This document shows positions 37,562 through 46,708 of a stretch of DNA of 59,908 nt, in pieces; within the stretch, counting starts at the first letter, position 1; every line of letters begins with the position of its first letter. Source of the stretch: Deltaproteobacteria bacterium (GTDB taxonomy: Bacteria > Desulfobacterota > GWC2-55-46); assembly GCA_016234855.1 (NCBI GenBank), contig JACRNO010000006.1, positions 1 to 59,908 on the forward strand, written 5' to 3'. A program made the position numbers and the translations under genes. The notes below the pieces were generated by a model. The model saw only the letters and a program-made list of their open reading frames with translations. It did no database searches and was not told the DNA's origin.

Positions 37562-39388
37562 TCACTCTTCTATCGTTACTCTTGCCAATTCCTCCATAGT
37601 AGTAAGGCCGGCCCTGACCTTCTCGAGCCCGTCCAGCCGCAGCGATACCATGCCTAATTCAACGGCTTTTTGCCTCAGTACGCTCGCGCTCGTCTTTTCA
37701 ACTATCAACTGTCTCAGTTCGTCGTTGATTACCATCAGTTCGAATATTGCAATCCTGCCGCTGTATCCGGTATTGGAGCACTTCTCGCACCCCATGCCTT
37801 TATAAAACAGGGTATCCGCTTCAACCGCGGCGGCTGCGGGCTCGAGTTCCGCGGAAAACTTTTTAACGGCCTCGGCGTCCGCTTTGTAAGAAACCTTGCA
37901 GCCGTTGCAGATAACCCTGACCAACCGCTGCGCTATAACGCCTATCAGGCTCGAAGAGACCAGATAACTTTCCATTCCTATATCAATAAGCCTGGTTACG
38001 GCGCTCGGCGCATCGTTAGTATGAAGCGTCGAAAGGACCAAATGCCCTGTCAGGGCGGCATGGATGGCTATGCCGGCGGTGTCGGAATCCCTTATCTCTC
38101 CGACCATTATCACGTCAGGGTCCTGTCGCAGCACCGAGCGCAGACCGTTTGCGAACGTAAGACCTATCTTGGACTTGACGGGTATCTGATTTACTCCCTC
38201 GAGGTTATACTCCACAGGGTCCTCGATGGTAATCACCTTCTTTACGCTGTTATCTATCTTTGTAAGCGCGGCGTAGAGCGTGGTGGTCTTGCCGCTTCCG
38301 GTCGGGCCCGTTACCAGCACCATGCCGTGAGGTTGTCTTGTAAGACCTTCGAACGTCTTCTTGTTCCTGTCGGAAAAACCGATGGTCTCAAGCGATATGA
38401 TCCCGCTCGTGTCGAGAAGACGCATGACTATCGACTCTCCGTAGAGAGTTGGCACGGTGGAGACCCTGATGTCTATGTCCTTGCCTGCAAGCTTGGTTTT
38501 TATCCTGCCGTCCTGCGGCACCCTGCGTTCGGCTATGTTGAGTTTTGCCATTATCTTTATCCTCGATGCAATAGCCGGATGAAGCCCTCTCGGCGGCGAC
38601 TCTACGAGGTGCAATATGCCGTCTACCCTGTAGCGAACGTGCAACTTGTCCTCATACGGCTCTATGTGTATATCGCTGGCCCTTCGTTCCACGGCCCTTG
38701 TCATGATGAGGTTTACAAGGTTTATTATCGGCGCCTCCTGCGCCAGGTCTTTCAACTGCTCCACGTCGGTCGACTCCCACTCGACGCCCCCGTCCCTGTC
38801 TCTCAACTCTTCTATAAGTTTCCCGACCGTGACTTCGCCGCCGTAATATGCGCTTATGGCTGCACGGATGTCCTTTTCACTGCCCAATACGGACTCTACA
38901 TCCAGCCCGGTAGCGGCCTTAAGCGCCTGTGCGGGGTACGCGTCTCCCGGGTCGGCCGTGACGACCTTGATGCTGCCGCCGTTCCTTTCTACCGGCACTA
39001 CGGCATATTGTTTGAGAAATTTAATGGTTGGCTGCGGCTCTATATCAGGAGGGGTTGCGGGAAAGTCCTTGAAACTCAGACAGGGGATGCCGAATTGTAA
39101 GCCGAGAACGCGGAACTTATTCTCTTCGGAAAGAAAACCTATCTTAACGAGTGTTTCGACTAGCCGCTCTCCGGTTTTGCGCTGCTCCACAAGTCCGGCG
39201 GCAAGCTTAACATCGTCAATCAGGCCGTTTTCAAGCAGTATCTCGCCGATAAGTCTGTTTTTCACAAACACCCCATCATGAAAGATGTCCGTCCACGGGG
39301 CCGCCGTCAGGCGCTCGCGAACATACAGCGCCGGGCGGGTGCGGCACACGCTTACATATCCGTCCGGCAAAGGCTTTATCGCAAGCAA
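37562..39388 (-). CDS. gspE: Type II secretion ATPase GspE
   Basis: Walker A GPTGSGKTTTLYAAL, Asp box, Walker B VGEIRDSDTAGIAIHAALTGHLVLSTLHTN, tetra-Cys CNGC/CEKC. Confidence 0.97.
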   Translation of the reverse strand: MLAIKPLPDGYVSVCRTRPALYVRERLTAAPWTDIFHDGVFVKNRLIGEILLENGLIDDVKLAAGLVEQRKTGERLVETLVKIGFLSEENKFRVLGLQFGIPCLSFKDFPATPPDIEPQPTIKFLKQYAVVPVERNGGSIKVVTADPGDAYPAQALKAATGLDVESVLGSEKDIRAAISAYYGGEVTVGKLIEELRDRDGGVEWESTDVEQLKDLAQEAPIINLVNLIMTRAVERRASDIHIEPYEDKLHVRYRVDGILHLVESPPRGLHPAIASRIKIMAKLNIAERRVPQDGRIKTKLAGKDIDIRVSTVPTLYGESIVMRLLDTSGIISLETIGFSDRNKKTFEGLTRQPHGMVLVTGPTGSGKTTTLYAALTKIDNSVKKVITIEDPVEYNLEGVNQIPVKSKIGLTFANGLRSVLRQDPDVIMVGEIRDSDTAGIAIHAALTGHLVLSTLHTNDAPSAVTRLIDIGMESYLVSSSLIGVIAQRLVRVICNGCKVSYKADAEAVKKFSAELEPAAAAVEADTLFYKGMGCEKCSNTGYSGRIAIFELMVINDELRQLIVEKTSASVLRQKAVELGMVSLRLDGLEKVRAGLTTMEELARVTIEE

Positions 39389-39392
39389 CCGG

Positions 39393-39632
39393 TTACATGC
39401 GTATCCTTTTATTTTTATTCTTCAGCTCGTATAATATGACGCCGGCCTCGTTCGACGAGAAGTTCAAGACGTATAGGGCGGTCACGTGCTCATTAAGGTC
39501 TTCCAGCCTGTAAACAATACCAGCCCTGTTCAATTCAGTAACCAAAGACGCCCTCAAAGAGGGCGGAAAGACTCCAACCTTTTGGAATTCATCAAGTTCA
39601 TTCAGTTCGTCGTTGTCCATATACAGAGACAT
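39393..39632 (-). CDS. Small hypothetical protein immediately upstream of gspE
   Basis: 79-aa ORF ending 5 bp upstream of the gspE ORF on the same strand. Confidence 0.55.
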   Translation of the reverse strand: MSLYMDNDELNELDEFQKVGVFPPSLRASLVTELNRAGIVYRLEDLNEHVTALYVLNFSSNEAGVILYELKNKNKRIRM

Positions 39633-40030
39633 AACCTTTCCCCAAAATGATTATCAGAGGCTGCTCGATCCGGCAATATAGGCATGCGCAGCAACATATA
39701 CCTTTAGAATAAATTTGTCAAGGTGAAGCGCCTTACTTCCGTTTTCGAGAAAAAGAAAGTAAGCAAAGAAAAAACACCGTAAGACGCGCGCCAGGCAACG
39801 TCCAAACCTCGCTTGCCCCTTCTTAACGGCTAACTTCAATGCCTGGAATCTTTAAGCCTCATTCCTTCCAAGCCATTTACCCGCGATTTTCACTTGAGCA
39901 ATGAGCCTCATAAGGCGTAAACTCAAAAAAAGACCACAACTCCTCGCTTATCCGCAGGCAAACCACAAAAGATCCCACGGTTTTGATACTACCTCATGTT
40001 GCTTTGTCCTGCTTCGCCCGAAATAAAAAA

Positions 40031-40079
40031 AGAGCCTTGAAACCATGATTCCGTTAGAAATCCTTGATTTTAAGGCTCT
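40031..40079 (-). terminator. Putative terminator downstream of tRNA-Asp
   Basis: Minus strand AGAGCCTT...AAGGCTCT followed by T7. Confidence 0.5.
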
Positions 40080-40106
40080 TATGGGGGTTGACCCGCGCAT
40101 CTAAAA

Positions 40107-40183
40107 TGGCGGGGCCGACGGGACTCGAACCCGCGCCCTCTGGCTTGACAGGCCAGCGTTATAACCGACTTAACTACGGCCCC
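40107..40183 (-). tRNA. tRNA-Asp(GTC)
   Basis: Minus strand GGGGCCGTAGTTAAGTCGGTTATAACGCTGGCCTGTCAAGCCAGAGGGCGCGGGTTCGAGTCCCGTCGGCCCCGCCA; cloverleaf, anticodon GTC, encoded CCA. Confidence 0.97.
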
Positions 40184-40316
40184 GTGAAAAAGACCCTTTG
40201 CTGCCGGCGGCATATTGATTGCGTCTGCTTACGCCGGAGATTGGGCCTGAATATATTGGTAAAACCCGTCCCTGCGCCCCATACCGGCCCTGCACCGGGG
40301 AGCCGACGATAAATCA

Positions 40317-40392
40317 TGGTGGGCGGAACAGGGATCGAACCTGTGACATCAGCCTTGTAAGGGCTGCGCTCTACCTACTGAGCTATCCGCCC
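40317..40392 (-). tRNA. tRNA-Val(TAC)
   Basis: Minus strand GGGCGGATAGCTCAGTAGGTAGAGCGCAGCCCTTACAAGGCTGATGTCACAGGTTCGATCCCTGTTCCGCCCACCA; anticodon TAC. Confidence 0.97.
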
Positions 40393-40742
40393 GTGTAACC
40401 CCTGAAAAAAAACGCGTATGACCGGGCCATTTCTCAATACAACGGCATGACGGCGTCCGCCGTTAAAAATAAACCCGCCAGCGTGACCGGGATTATTCAA
40501 TATAACGACTTGTCTGATAGTTGTCAAGGTATTTCAACAACCGGCCGATGTGCCTGAAAGAACCGCCATAGCGCCGCAAACAGGCCTAAACGGCCCGTCC
40601 AGGGCAAGCACCCGGCGCAACCTCACTTGCCTCTTGTGCCTGACAAAAGGCTCTGATATACTCACCAAGGCAGACGAGCGAAATCTCGGCGTCGTAAATA
40701 ACGCCGCACCCAATGGGCGCAATCAAACCGGTATATAACCCA

Positions 40743-41417
40743 ATGTCATCGGAAAAAGACCCTGTAAAGACCGTCAAGGCGGCGATTACCGCCTGCGGTC
40801 ACATCGACCCGCGAAAGACCCCGGTTGACGTGCGCATGGACAACGGCGCCGTGGTCATCGAGGGCATGGTGGAAAGGATATCCCAGAAGAAGCGGGTCAT
40901 GCTCGCGGCCATGATTGCCGAAGGCGTAACCGGCGTCGTCGACAGGCTCCTGGTAAGGCCCGCGTCCCGGATGAGCGACGCCGAGATAAGAGACCACGTC
41001 TACACGGCATTTCTCGAAGAGCCGGTCATCAACCTGAGAGAGGCCGGGATAATAGTCGAGGTGGAGCGCGGCATAGTGGACATAGAAGGCAGGGTCGGCT
41101 CTCTCAGCCACAAGAGGCTCGCAGGGGCGCTGGCATGGTGGGTGCCCGGCGTTACCGACGTCATAAACAGCCTTGAAGTCGCGCCCACGGAAGAAGACAA
41201 CGCCGACGAGATAAAAGACGCGCTCCAACTGATACTTGAAAAAGACCGCATGGTCGACGCAAGCTCCATTACCATCGGCGTAACCGCATGGACCGTCACC
41301 CTCGACGGCACGGCGCAAAGCGCGGCCGAGCGCGAGGCCGCTGAAGACGACGCATGGTATGTCTGGGGCGTAAACGAGGTAATCAACAGGATTACCGTCA
41401 TCACAACGGCGCGCTGA
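40743..41417 (+). CDS. BON-domain protein
   Basis: Three BON-like modules (VDVRMDNGAVVIEGMVERISQKKRVMLAAMIAEGVTGVVDRLLV; IIVEVERGIVDIEGRVGSLSHKRLAGALAWWVPGVTDVINSLEV; ITIGVTAWTVTLDGTAQSAAEREAAEDDAWYVWGVNEVINRITV). Confidence 0.82.
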   Translation: MSSEKDPVKTVKAAITACGHIDPRKTPVDVRMDNGAVVIEGMVERISQKKRVMLAAMIAEGVTGVVDRLLVRPASRMSDAEIRDHVYTAFLEEPVINLREAGIIVEVERGIVDIEGRVGSLSHKRLAGALAWWVPGVTDVINSLEVAPTEEDNADEIKDALQLILEKDRMVDASSITIGVTAWTVTLDGTAQSAAEREAAEDDAWYVWGVNEVINRITVITTAR

Positions 41418-41510
41418 CGGGCCGTTACGGGCTTACCGGCCGCTTCAGGCCATTCAAAGAGCCGCAACTGGATTCCTGATAGAGACACGCTGGAATGACG
41501 TATATCTTCT

Positions 41511-41615
41511 GTAGCTCAGGCCTTCAGGCCTGATACTGCGCGTCCAGCGCCAGTTATTCAGGGCTAAAGCCCTGAGCTACGGGCAACGGCTTTGTAGCGC
41601 AGACCTTCAGGTCTG
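41511..41615. repeat. Cluster of dispersed palindromic repeats
   Basis: tgtagctcaggccttcaggcctgatac...cagggctaaagccctg...tagcgcagaccttcaggtctgc; the ...cgtcc.gc..c..ttattcagggc part recurs near 54151-54189. Confidence 0.7.
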
Positions 41616-41775
41616 CATCTTCGCAATGACTGATTAAGGGATTAATCAGAAGTTCCCTAAGGATTATCAGCCGCACCAGTCCTTTCAAAAAAGGCCGGAT
41701 ACAATATCGCTGCGATAGTAAACCGGGCCTTTACAACAGCCCGATTAAATCACCCACGGAGGCCGCAAACAGGAT

Positions 41776-42351
41776 ATGCCCGCCAAATCAGCCAGGAAGA
41801 CCGCAAGAAAGTCCCGCAGTTTAAAGATAGCCATCACTTCAATAGACCCGGCCTGCCACGACCATAACGGCCTGTACGACGAGGGCTGTTACGGCTGCGG
41901 CTGCAACGACGACTGCTGCCAGTGGGGGTGCGACATAGACATCGCCACCTTGAAACTCATCTTCAAGAACAGGAAGCTCATAGAGCCTCTCATCAAGGCG
42001 AAGCTCGAAGACTGTTTCCAGACCGGGCTTAAAGAGGACGACGACTACGCAGGAGGCGCATACAGGGAGACGGCTGTCCGCAAGAAAGACACCCGGTGTT
42101 TCTTCCATCTCCATGAGCCGCGCGGATGTTCGCTCTTCTACCTCTGGGCGAAGAAGGGACTGCCCAAGCGCATCGTCCCGACCATCTGCCGCGTCTACCC
42201 GATAACGTGGCACAGGGGCAGGCTCTTCGTGGATACCCCGCTCAGAAAGCTCTGCAAGGCAAAGGAAAAGACCCCGAAGGGCATACAGGTGCCGTCGATT
42301 TTCGAGACGCAACGCAAGGAGATACGGGCGCTCTTCGATATAAAGAAATAG
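41776..42351 (+). CDS. Cysteine-rich putative metal/Fe-S-binding protein (YkgJ-like)
   Basis: CHDHNGLYDEGCYGCGCNDDCCQWGCDID...RCFFHLHEPRGCSLFYLW...ICRVYPITWHRGRLFVD...LCKA. Confidence 0.55.
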   Translation: MPAKSARKTARKSRSLKIAITSIDPACHDHNGLYDEGCYGCGCNDDCCQWGCDIDIATLKLIFKNRKLIEPLIKAKLEDCFQTGLKEDDDYAGGAYRETAVRKKDTRCFFHLHEPRGCSLFYLWAKKGLPKRIVPTICRVYPITWHRGRLFVDTPLRKLCKAKEKTPKGIQVPSIFETQRKEIRALFDIKK

Positions 42352-42363
42352 AGGGTTTGAACT

Positions 42364-42551
42364 CCCCCCTTTAGAAAAGGAGACCTTTGCATAACCGCAT
42401 CTAAGCGCATGGCAATCAGCTTTTAGGGACTGGATTCCCGCCAAAAACACGCGGGAATGACAACTTTTAGTGTTTTTGTCTGTCATTCCCGAGGCTTTAG
42501 TCGGGAATCCAGTCTATAAGGAAGTTATGCAAAGGTCTCTTGCTAAAGGGG
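42364..42551. mobile_element. Nested-palindrome MITE-like element (~188 bp)
   Basis: Outer inverted repeats CCCCCCTTTAGAAAAGGAGACCTTTGCATAAC / GTTATGCAAAGGTCTCTTGCTAAAGGGG enclose inner inverted repeat GACTGGATTCCCG...CGGGAATCCAGTC. Confidence 0.7.
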
Positions 42552-42583
42552 AAGGTTAAGAAAAAAAACGTCATTAACAAAAA

Positions 42584-42618
42584 AGTCCCGCCGTCCTTTC
42601 GGACGGCGGGACTTTTTA
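42584..42618 (-). terminator. Intrinsic terminator (bidirectional potential)
   Basis: agtcccgccgtcc-tttc-ggacggcgggact flanked by A and T tracts; downstream of 42677-43273. Confidence 0.88.
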
Positions 42619-42676
42619 TTGTATCGCAAAAAAACTCAAGATTCGTTCAACCTGCCCATCAACCGGCAAAAGACGC

Positions 42677-43273
42677 CTACTCCACAATCTTCACCGTCAT
42701 CTCAACGCGCTCGTTCGGCAGGTCGCGGCGGTCGCGCGGGAGCTTGACAATCTTGTCCGCCACGTCCATCCCCTTCACCACCTCTCCGAAGACCGTATAC
42801 TTTCCGTCCAGAAAAGTGGAGTCGGCAACTACGATGAAAAACTGCGAGCCCGCGCTGTTCGGGTCGTTCGACCGCGCCATGGAGACTATGCCCCTCTTGT
42901 GCGAGACCTTGTTGAACTCGGCTTTTATTTGGTACCCCGGCCCGCCCTGGCCATAGGCGGCCGCATTCGACCCCTTGGTGTTCGGGTCTCCGCCCTGTAT
43001 CATAAAGCCGGGGATGACCCTGTGGAAAATGGTCTTGTCGTAAAAACCCTTTTTGGCGAGCGCGATAAAGTTCTCGACGTGCTTCGGCGCGATGTCTGAA
43101 CGGAACTTTATGACTATATCGCCATACTTCGTGGATATTATCGCGGTCGGCTCTTTTGGCGTTACGCCTGCGTCCTCCGAGTTCGAGACGCCGGGCGCGG
43201 CCATTAAAAACACGGCCAGCATAAAGGATACACAAACGTATTTGAAGATGTTCATCGGTACCTCCGCATACAT
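42677..43273 (-). CDS. Peptidyl-prolyl cis-trans isomerase, cyclophilin type, exported
   Basis: Signal peptide; FHRVIPGFMIQGGDPNTKG, GIVSMARSNDPNSAGSQFFI. Confidence 0.95.
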   Translation of the reverse strand: MYAEVPMNIFKYVCVSFMLAVFLMAAPGVSNSEDAGVTPKEPTAIISTKYGDIVIKFRSDIAPKHVENFIALAKKGFYDKTIFHRVIPGFMIQGGDPNTKGSNAAAYGQGGPGYQIKAEFNKVSHKRGIVSMARSNDPNSAGSQFFIVVADSTFLDGKYTVFGEVVKGMDVADKIVKLPRDRRDLPNERVEMTVKIVE

Positions 43274-43354
43274 AAGAATTTCATTAGAATGTATCCGCTC
43301 CCATGCCCCAAGTCAATATCATTTTTAACGGCGCGTCCGCCCCTTTCACCATAA

Positions 43355-43384
43355 AAAAACCGCCGTCTCCAAAGAGACGGCGGG
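43355..43384 (-). terminator. Intrinsic terminator
   Basis: Minus strand CCGCCGTCTC-TTTG-GAGACGGCGG-TTTTTTT. Confidence 0.85.
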
Positions 43385-43410
43385 GCATAAGGACGGATAT
43401 AACGCTCGCG

Positions 43411-43902
43411 CTACTCGGAGACGGTCACCTTCATCTCAACGCGCTCGTTCGGCAGGTCGCGCGGATTACGCGGAAGCTCGACTATCTTATCGACCGCTTC
43501 CATGCCTGAAGTGACCTCGCCGAAGACCGTATACTGCTTGTCAAGGAACCTTGAAGCGGCCACGACGATAAAGAACTGCGAGCCCGCGCTGTGCGGGTCC
43601 TGCGACCTCGCCATCGAGACTATGCCCCTTGTGTGGGATACGCCGCTGAACTCGGCCATGACCGTATGCCCCGGCCCGCCCGTGCCGTAAAGGCGCGTAT
43701 CCTGCCCCTTGGTGTTCGGGTCTCCGCCCTGAATCATGAAGCCGGGGATGACCCTGTGGAATATCGTCCCGTCGTAGAACCCTTTTTTTGCAAGCGTGAT
43801 AAAGTTCTCAACGTGCTTCGGGGCCACGTCCGGACGGAATTTTATCACGATATCGCCGTACTTCGTTGATATAGTCGCCGTTGGTATCTTCTTTTCAGTC
43901 AC
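43411..43902 (-). CDS. ppiB: Peptidyl-prolyl cis-trans isomerase, cyclophilin type, cytoplasmic
   Basis: FHRVIPGFMIQGGDPNTKGQD, GIVSMARSQDPHSAGSQFFIV; no signal peptide. Confidence 0.95.
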   Translation of the reverse strand: MTEKKIPTATISTKYGDIVIKFRPDVAPKHVENFITLAKKGFYDGTIFHRVIPGFMIQGGDPNTKGQDTRLYGTGGPGHTVMAEFSGVSHTRGIVSMARSQDPHSAGSQFFIVVAASRFLDKQYTVFGEVTSGMEAVDKIVELPRNPRDLPNERVEMKVTVSE

Positions 43903-44100
43903 TTTCTCTTCTCCTTATGCTGTAATTAAGAATACGCCCGCCTGCGGCGCATCCATAATAATTTAACCGCTGAGCAGCCTCAAGTCAACCATTCTTTTGC
44001 TCGTAAAACAACGAAAGGCGCAATAATGACAGGACGTAACCACCGCCTTGCGGCAACGTTACCCCTCTGATATACTCTAAAAAAGCTATTCTGGAGACCC

Positions 44101-45447
44101 ATGCCGACCTCATACCTCAACTTCATAGACGGCAAGCCCTGCCCTGCGGCATCCGGCAAGACGCTTGCGAGCACGAACCCGGCCGATACGACCGACGTCA
44201 TAGGCACGGTCCCGGCGTCAGGGCGCGCTGACGTGGATGCGGCGGTTGACGCGGCCCGCCGCGCATTTGCATCATGGCGGCTCGTGCCCGCGCCGAAACG
44301 TGGCGAGATGCTCTTCAGAGCGGCAGAACTCCTCCTGAAGAAAAAGGAAGAACTCGGCAGGCTCGTTACGCAGGAGATGGGCAAGGTCCTTGCCGAGGGG
44401 CTCGGCGACGTGCAGGAGGCCATTGACATGGCCTTTTACATGGCCGGAGAAGGCAGAAGGCTCACCGGCGAGACCGTGCCGTCCGAACTGCCGTTCAAGG
44501 ACTGCAAGTCCGCGCGCGTGCCCATCGGCGCGTTCAGCCTCATAACGCCGTGGAACTTTCCGGTTGCCATACCCGCCTGGAAGATATTTCCGGCCATAAT
44601 AGCGGGTCGCGGCCGCAGGGGTGCCGCCAGGGGTCGTCAATATCGTGCACGGCACGGGCGCTGATACCGGCGAATACCTCGCCACGCATCCGGGCATGGA
44701 CGGCATATCGTTTACAGGCTCGTCTGTTGTGGGCGAGAGGCTGGCGACGCTCTGCAACGGTCTTGGCAAGGAGATGTCCTGCGAGATGGGCGGCAAGAAC
44801 CCGATAATCGTCATGGACGACGCTAACCTCGAACTCGCGGTCGAAGGCGCGCTCTGGGGCGGCTTCGGCACTACCGGCCAGCGCTGCACAGCGGCCTCGC
44901 GCCTTATCGTGCATACGAAGGTCTATGACAGGTTCCTCGATATGTTCGCGACCGCCGCCGGCAAGATATCGACGTCGGCAAAGAAGAAGGCGCCCGGCTC
45001 GTCATCGGCGGCAACGCGGCAAAGCAAGGCCCGCTCAAGAACGGATGGTTCGTCGAGCCGACGATATTCGCGGACGTCACGCCCCGGATGCGTATAGCAC
45101 GGGAAGAGATATTCGGCCCGGTCGTCTCGGTCATCCGGGTGAACGGCCTTGACGAAGCCGTCGCCGTTGCAAACGGCGCGGACTACGGCCTGTCGGCGTC
45201 CATCTACACGCAGGACGTAAACAGAAGCGCGCTGGCAGAGCGCGACCTTGAGGCGGGCATCGTCTACATAAACGCTCCGACCATCGGCGCGGAGATACAA
45301 CTGCCCTTCGGCGGCGTGAAAAAGAGCGGGCTTGGCCGTAAGGAGGCCGGTGGAAGGGGCGGGGCGCTCGACATGTTCACGCGCTGGAAGGTCGTGTACA
45401 GGGATTTTAGCGGCAGACTCCAACGGGCGCAGATAGACAGGGACTGA
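44101..45447 (+). pseudogene. Aldehyde dehydrogenase (NAD-dependent), disrupted by two internal deletions/frameshifts
   Basis: ORFs 44101-44664, 44621-45097 and 45088-45447 carry consecutive ALDH segments (ITPWNFPVAIPAWKIFPAIIAG / PPGVVNIVHG...GGKNPIIVMDDAN...GQRCTAASRLIV / EEIFGPVVSVIRV...PFGGVKKSGLGRKEAG) but expected connecting segments are missing. Confidence 0.85.
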
Positions 45448-45575
45448 AGCGCGCCTTTTCCTTTTCAAGGGGGCAGCTTTTTTCTTGTCGCTCCCGGTTT
45501 CTTTCTGTTATAATCCGACTCTCGGCAGATGAGACGGGCCATCGGCAACCACTCATACCAATTCAGGAGGCTTCA

Positions 45576-46073
45576 ATGAACCCGGTGTATTTCACAGGAA
45601 AGGAAGTGCTCGACATGGCCGTCAAGATAGAGGAAAACGGCCTTCGTTACTATACGGACGCGGCTGCCGCGGCAAAGGCCGCGCCGCTAAAGGAACTCTT
45701 CGGCTATCTCGCAGACCAGGAGAAAGACCATATCAAGGTCTTCTCAGGACTGCGTAAGCTGATTGCCGATACTGGCTCGGAAAGCAGCCAGGCCGACTAC
45801 GGCGAAGAGGCCGCGCTCTATCTCAACGCCCTTGCCGACTCCGAGGTCTTCACCAACGCCAACGAGGGCGCACGGCTTGCAAAGACCGTCAAGGGCGAGC
45901 GCGAGGCCGTGGAGATGGCCATCGGCATGGAAAAGGATTCTCTGCTGTTCTACTACGAGATACAGAAGATGATACGCCCCCAGGACGCAAGCGTGCTCGA
46001 ACACCTCATAGGACAGGAGAAAGACCACGTCAGGAGGCTGACGGCCTACCTTAAGACGATGGGGAAAAAGTAA
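45576..46073 (+). CDS. Rubrerythrin/ferritin-like domain protein
   Basis: Two ExxH-type helices: EENGLRYYTDAAAAAKAAPLKELFGYLADQEKDHIKVF and EKDSLLFYYEIQKMIRPQDASVLEHLIGQEKDHVRRL. Confidence 0.82.
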   Translation: MNPVYFTGKEVLDMAVKIEENGLRYYTDAAAAAKAAPLKELFGYLADQEKDHIKVFSGLRKLIADTGSESSQADYGEEAALYLNALADSEVFTNANEGARLAKTVKGEREAVEMAIGMEKDSLLFYYEIQKMIRPQDASVLEHLIGQEKDHVRRLTAYLKTMGKK

Positions 46074-46292
46074 GGAATACCGTTGCGGGTTCTATTGCGG
46101 GTTCAAGTTTGTAGTTTGCAGGTTGGGTTAAGCGCGGCAGACCCAACATGATTCGTGGCGGGAAGTTGGAGGTAGGGGGTGGTGGAGTCTTTACCACCTC
46201 CTGCTCCCCGCCTCCCACCTCCTGTCCTTACTGTTAACTCGCGGTATAAAGCAATTTATCGCGTTCGCATCATTAAAAGGAGCAACCATATT

Positions 46293-46535
46293 ATGACCAT
46301 TAAAACTTACCCCTGCCCGACTTGTAAGGCTCAGGCCAGCGGCAGAGGCCACCTGTGCCACCCGGACAAGACCGAGACCCCGTTCAAGTGCGAGTTCTGC
46401 GGCAAGCAGACCAACGACCCGCGCCACGTCTGCGCTAAGATACTTGACAACCTTGAGTACTACTGCAAGAAGTGCGGCCGCCTCGCGGTCTACGACACGC
46501 AGTTGTGCGAGCCTGAATTGATTATAGGCGAGTAG
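46293..46535 (+). CDS. Small zinc-ribbon-like protein
   Basis: MTIKTYPCPTCKAQASGRGHLCHP...CEFCGKQTNDPRHVCAKI...YYCKKCGRLAVYDTQLC. Confidence 0.65.
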   Translation: MTIKTYPCPTCKAQASGRGHLCHPDKTETPFKCEFCGKQTNDPRHVCAKILDNLEYYCKKCGRLAVYDTQLCEPELIIGE

Positions 46536-46544
46536 ATGCAGTTG

Positions 46545-46616
46545 CGTAGGAAGGGCTGCGCCCACCTTTCACATGAGTCATCATCCGGCATTTTGGCGGG
46601 CGCAGCCCTTCCTACG
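46545..46616. repeat. Inverted repeat, 19-bp perfect arms
   Basis: cgtaggaagggctgcgccc ... gggcgcagcccttcctacg. Confidence 0.9.
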
Positions 46617-46708
46617 GGACTGGAAAGTTATTGCTCATGCGGCGCCCGGCAGGACGGGCGCGCCGCATAATAACACCCCCATATACCTCACTGTACCGTA
46701 CATGACCC

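Noticed and set aside
37670-39100. 476-aa plus-strand ORF opposite gspE
   Set aside because: Antisense shadow ORF of a clear gspE; no recognisable domains.
42702-43235. 177-aa minus ORF overlapping the exported cyclophilin in another frame
   Set aside because: Alternate frame of a well-supported cyclophilin gene; no domain signal.
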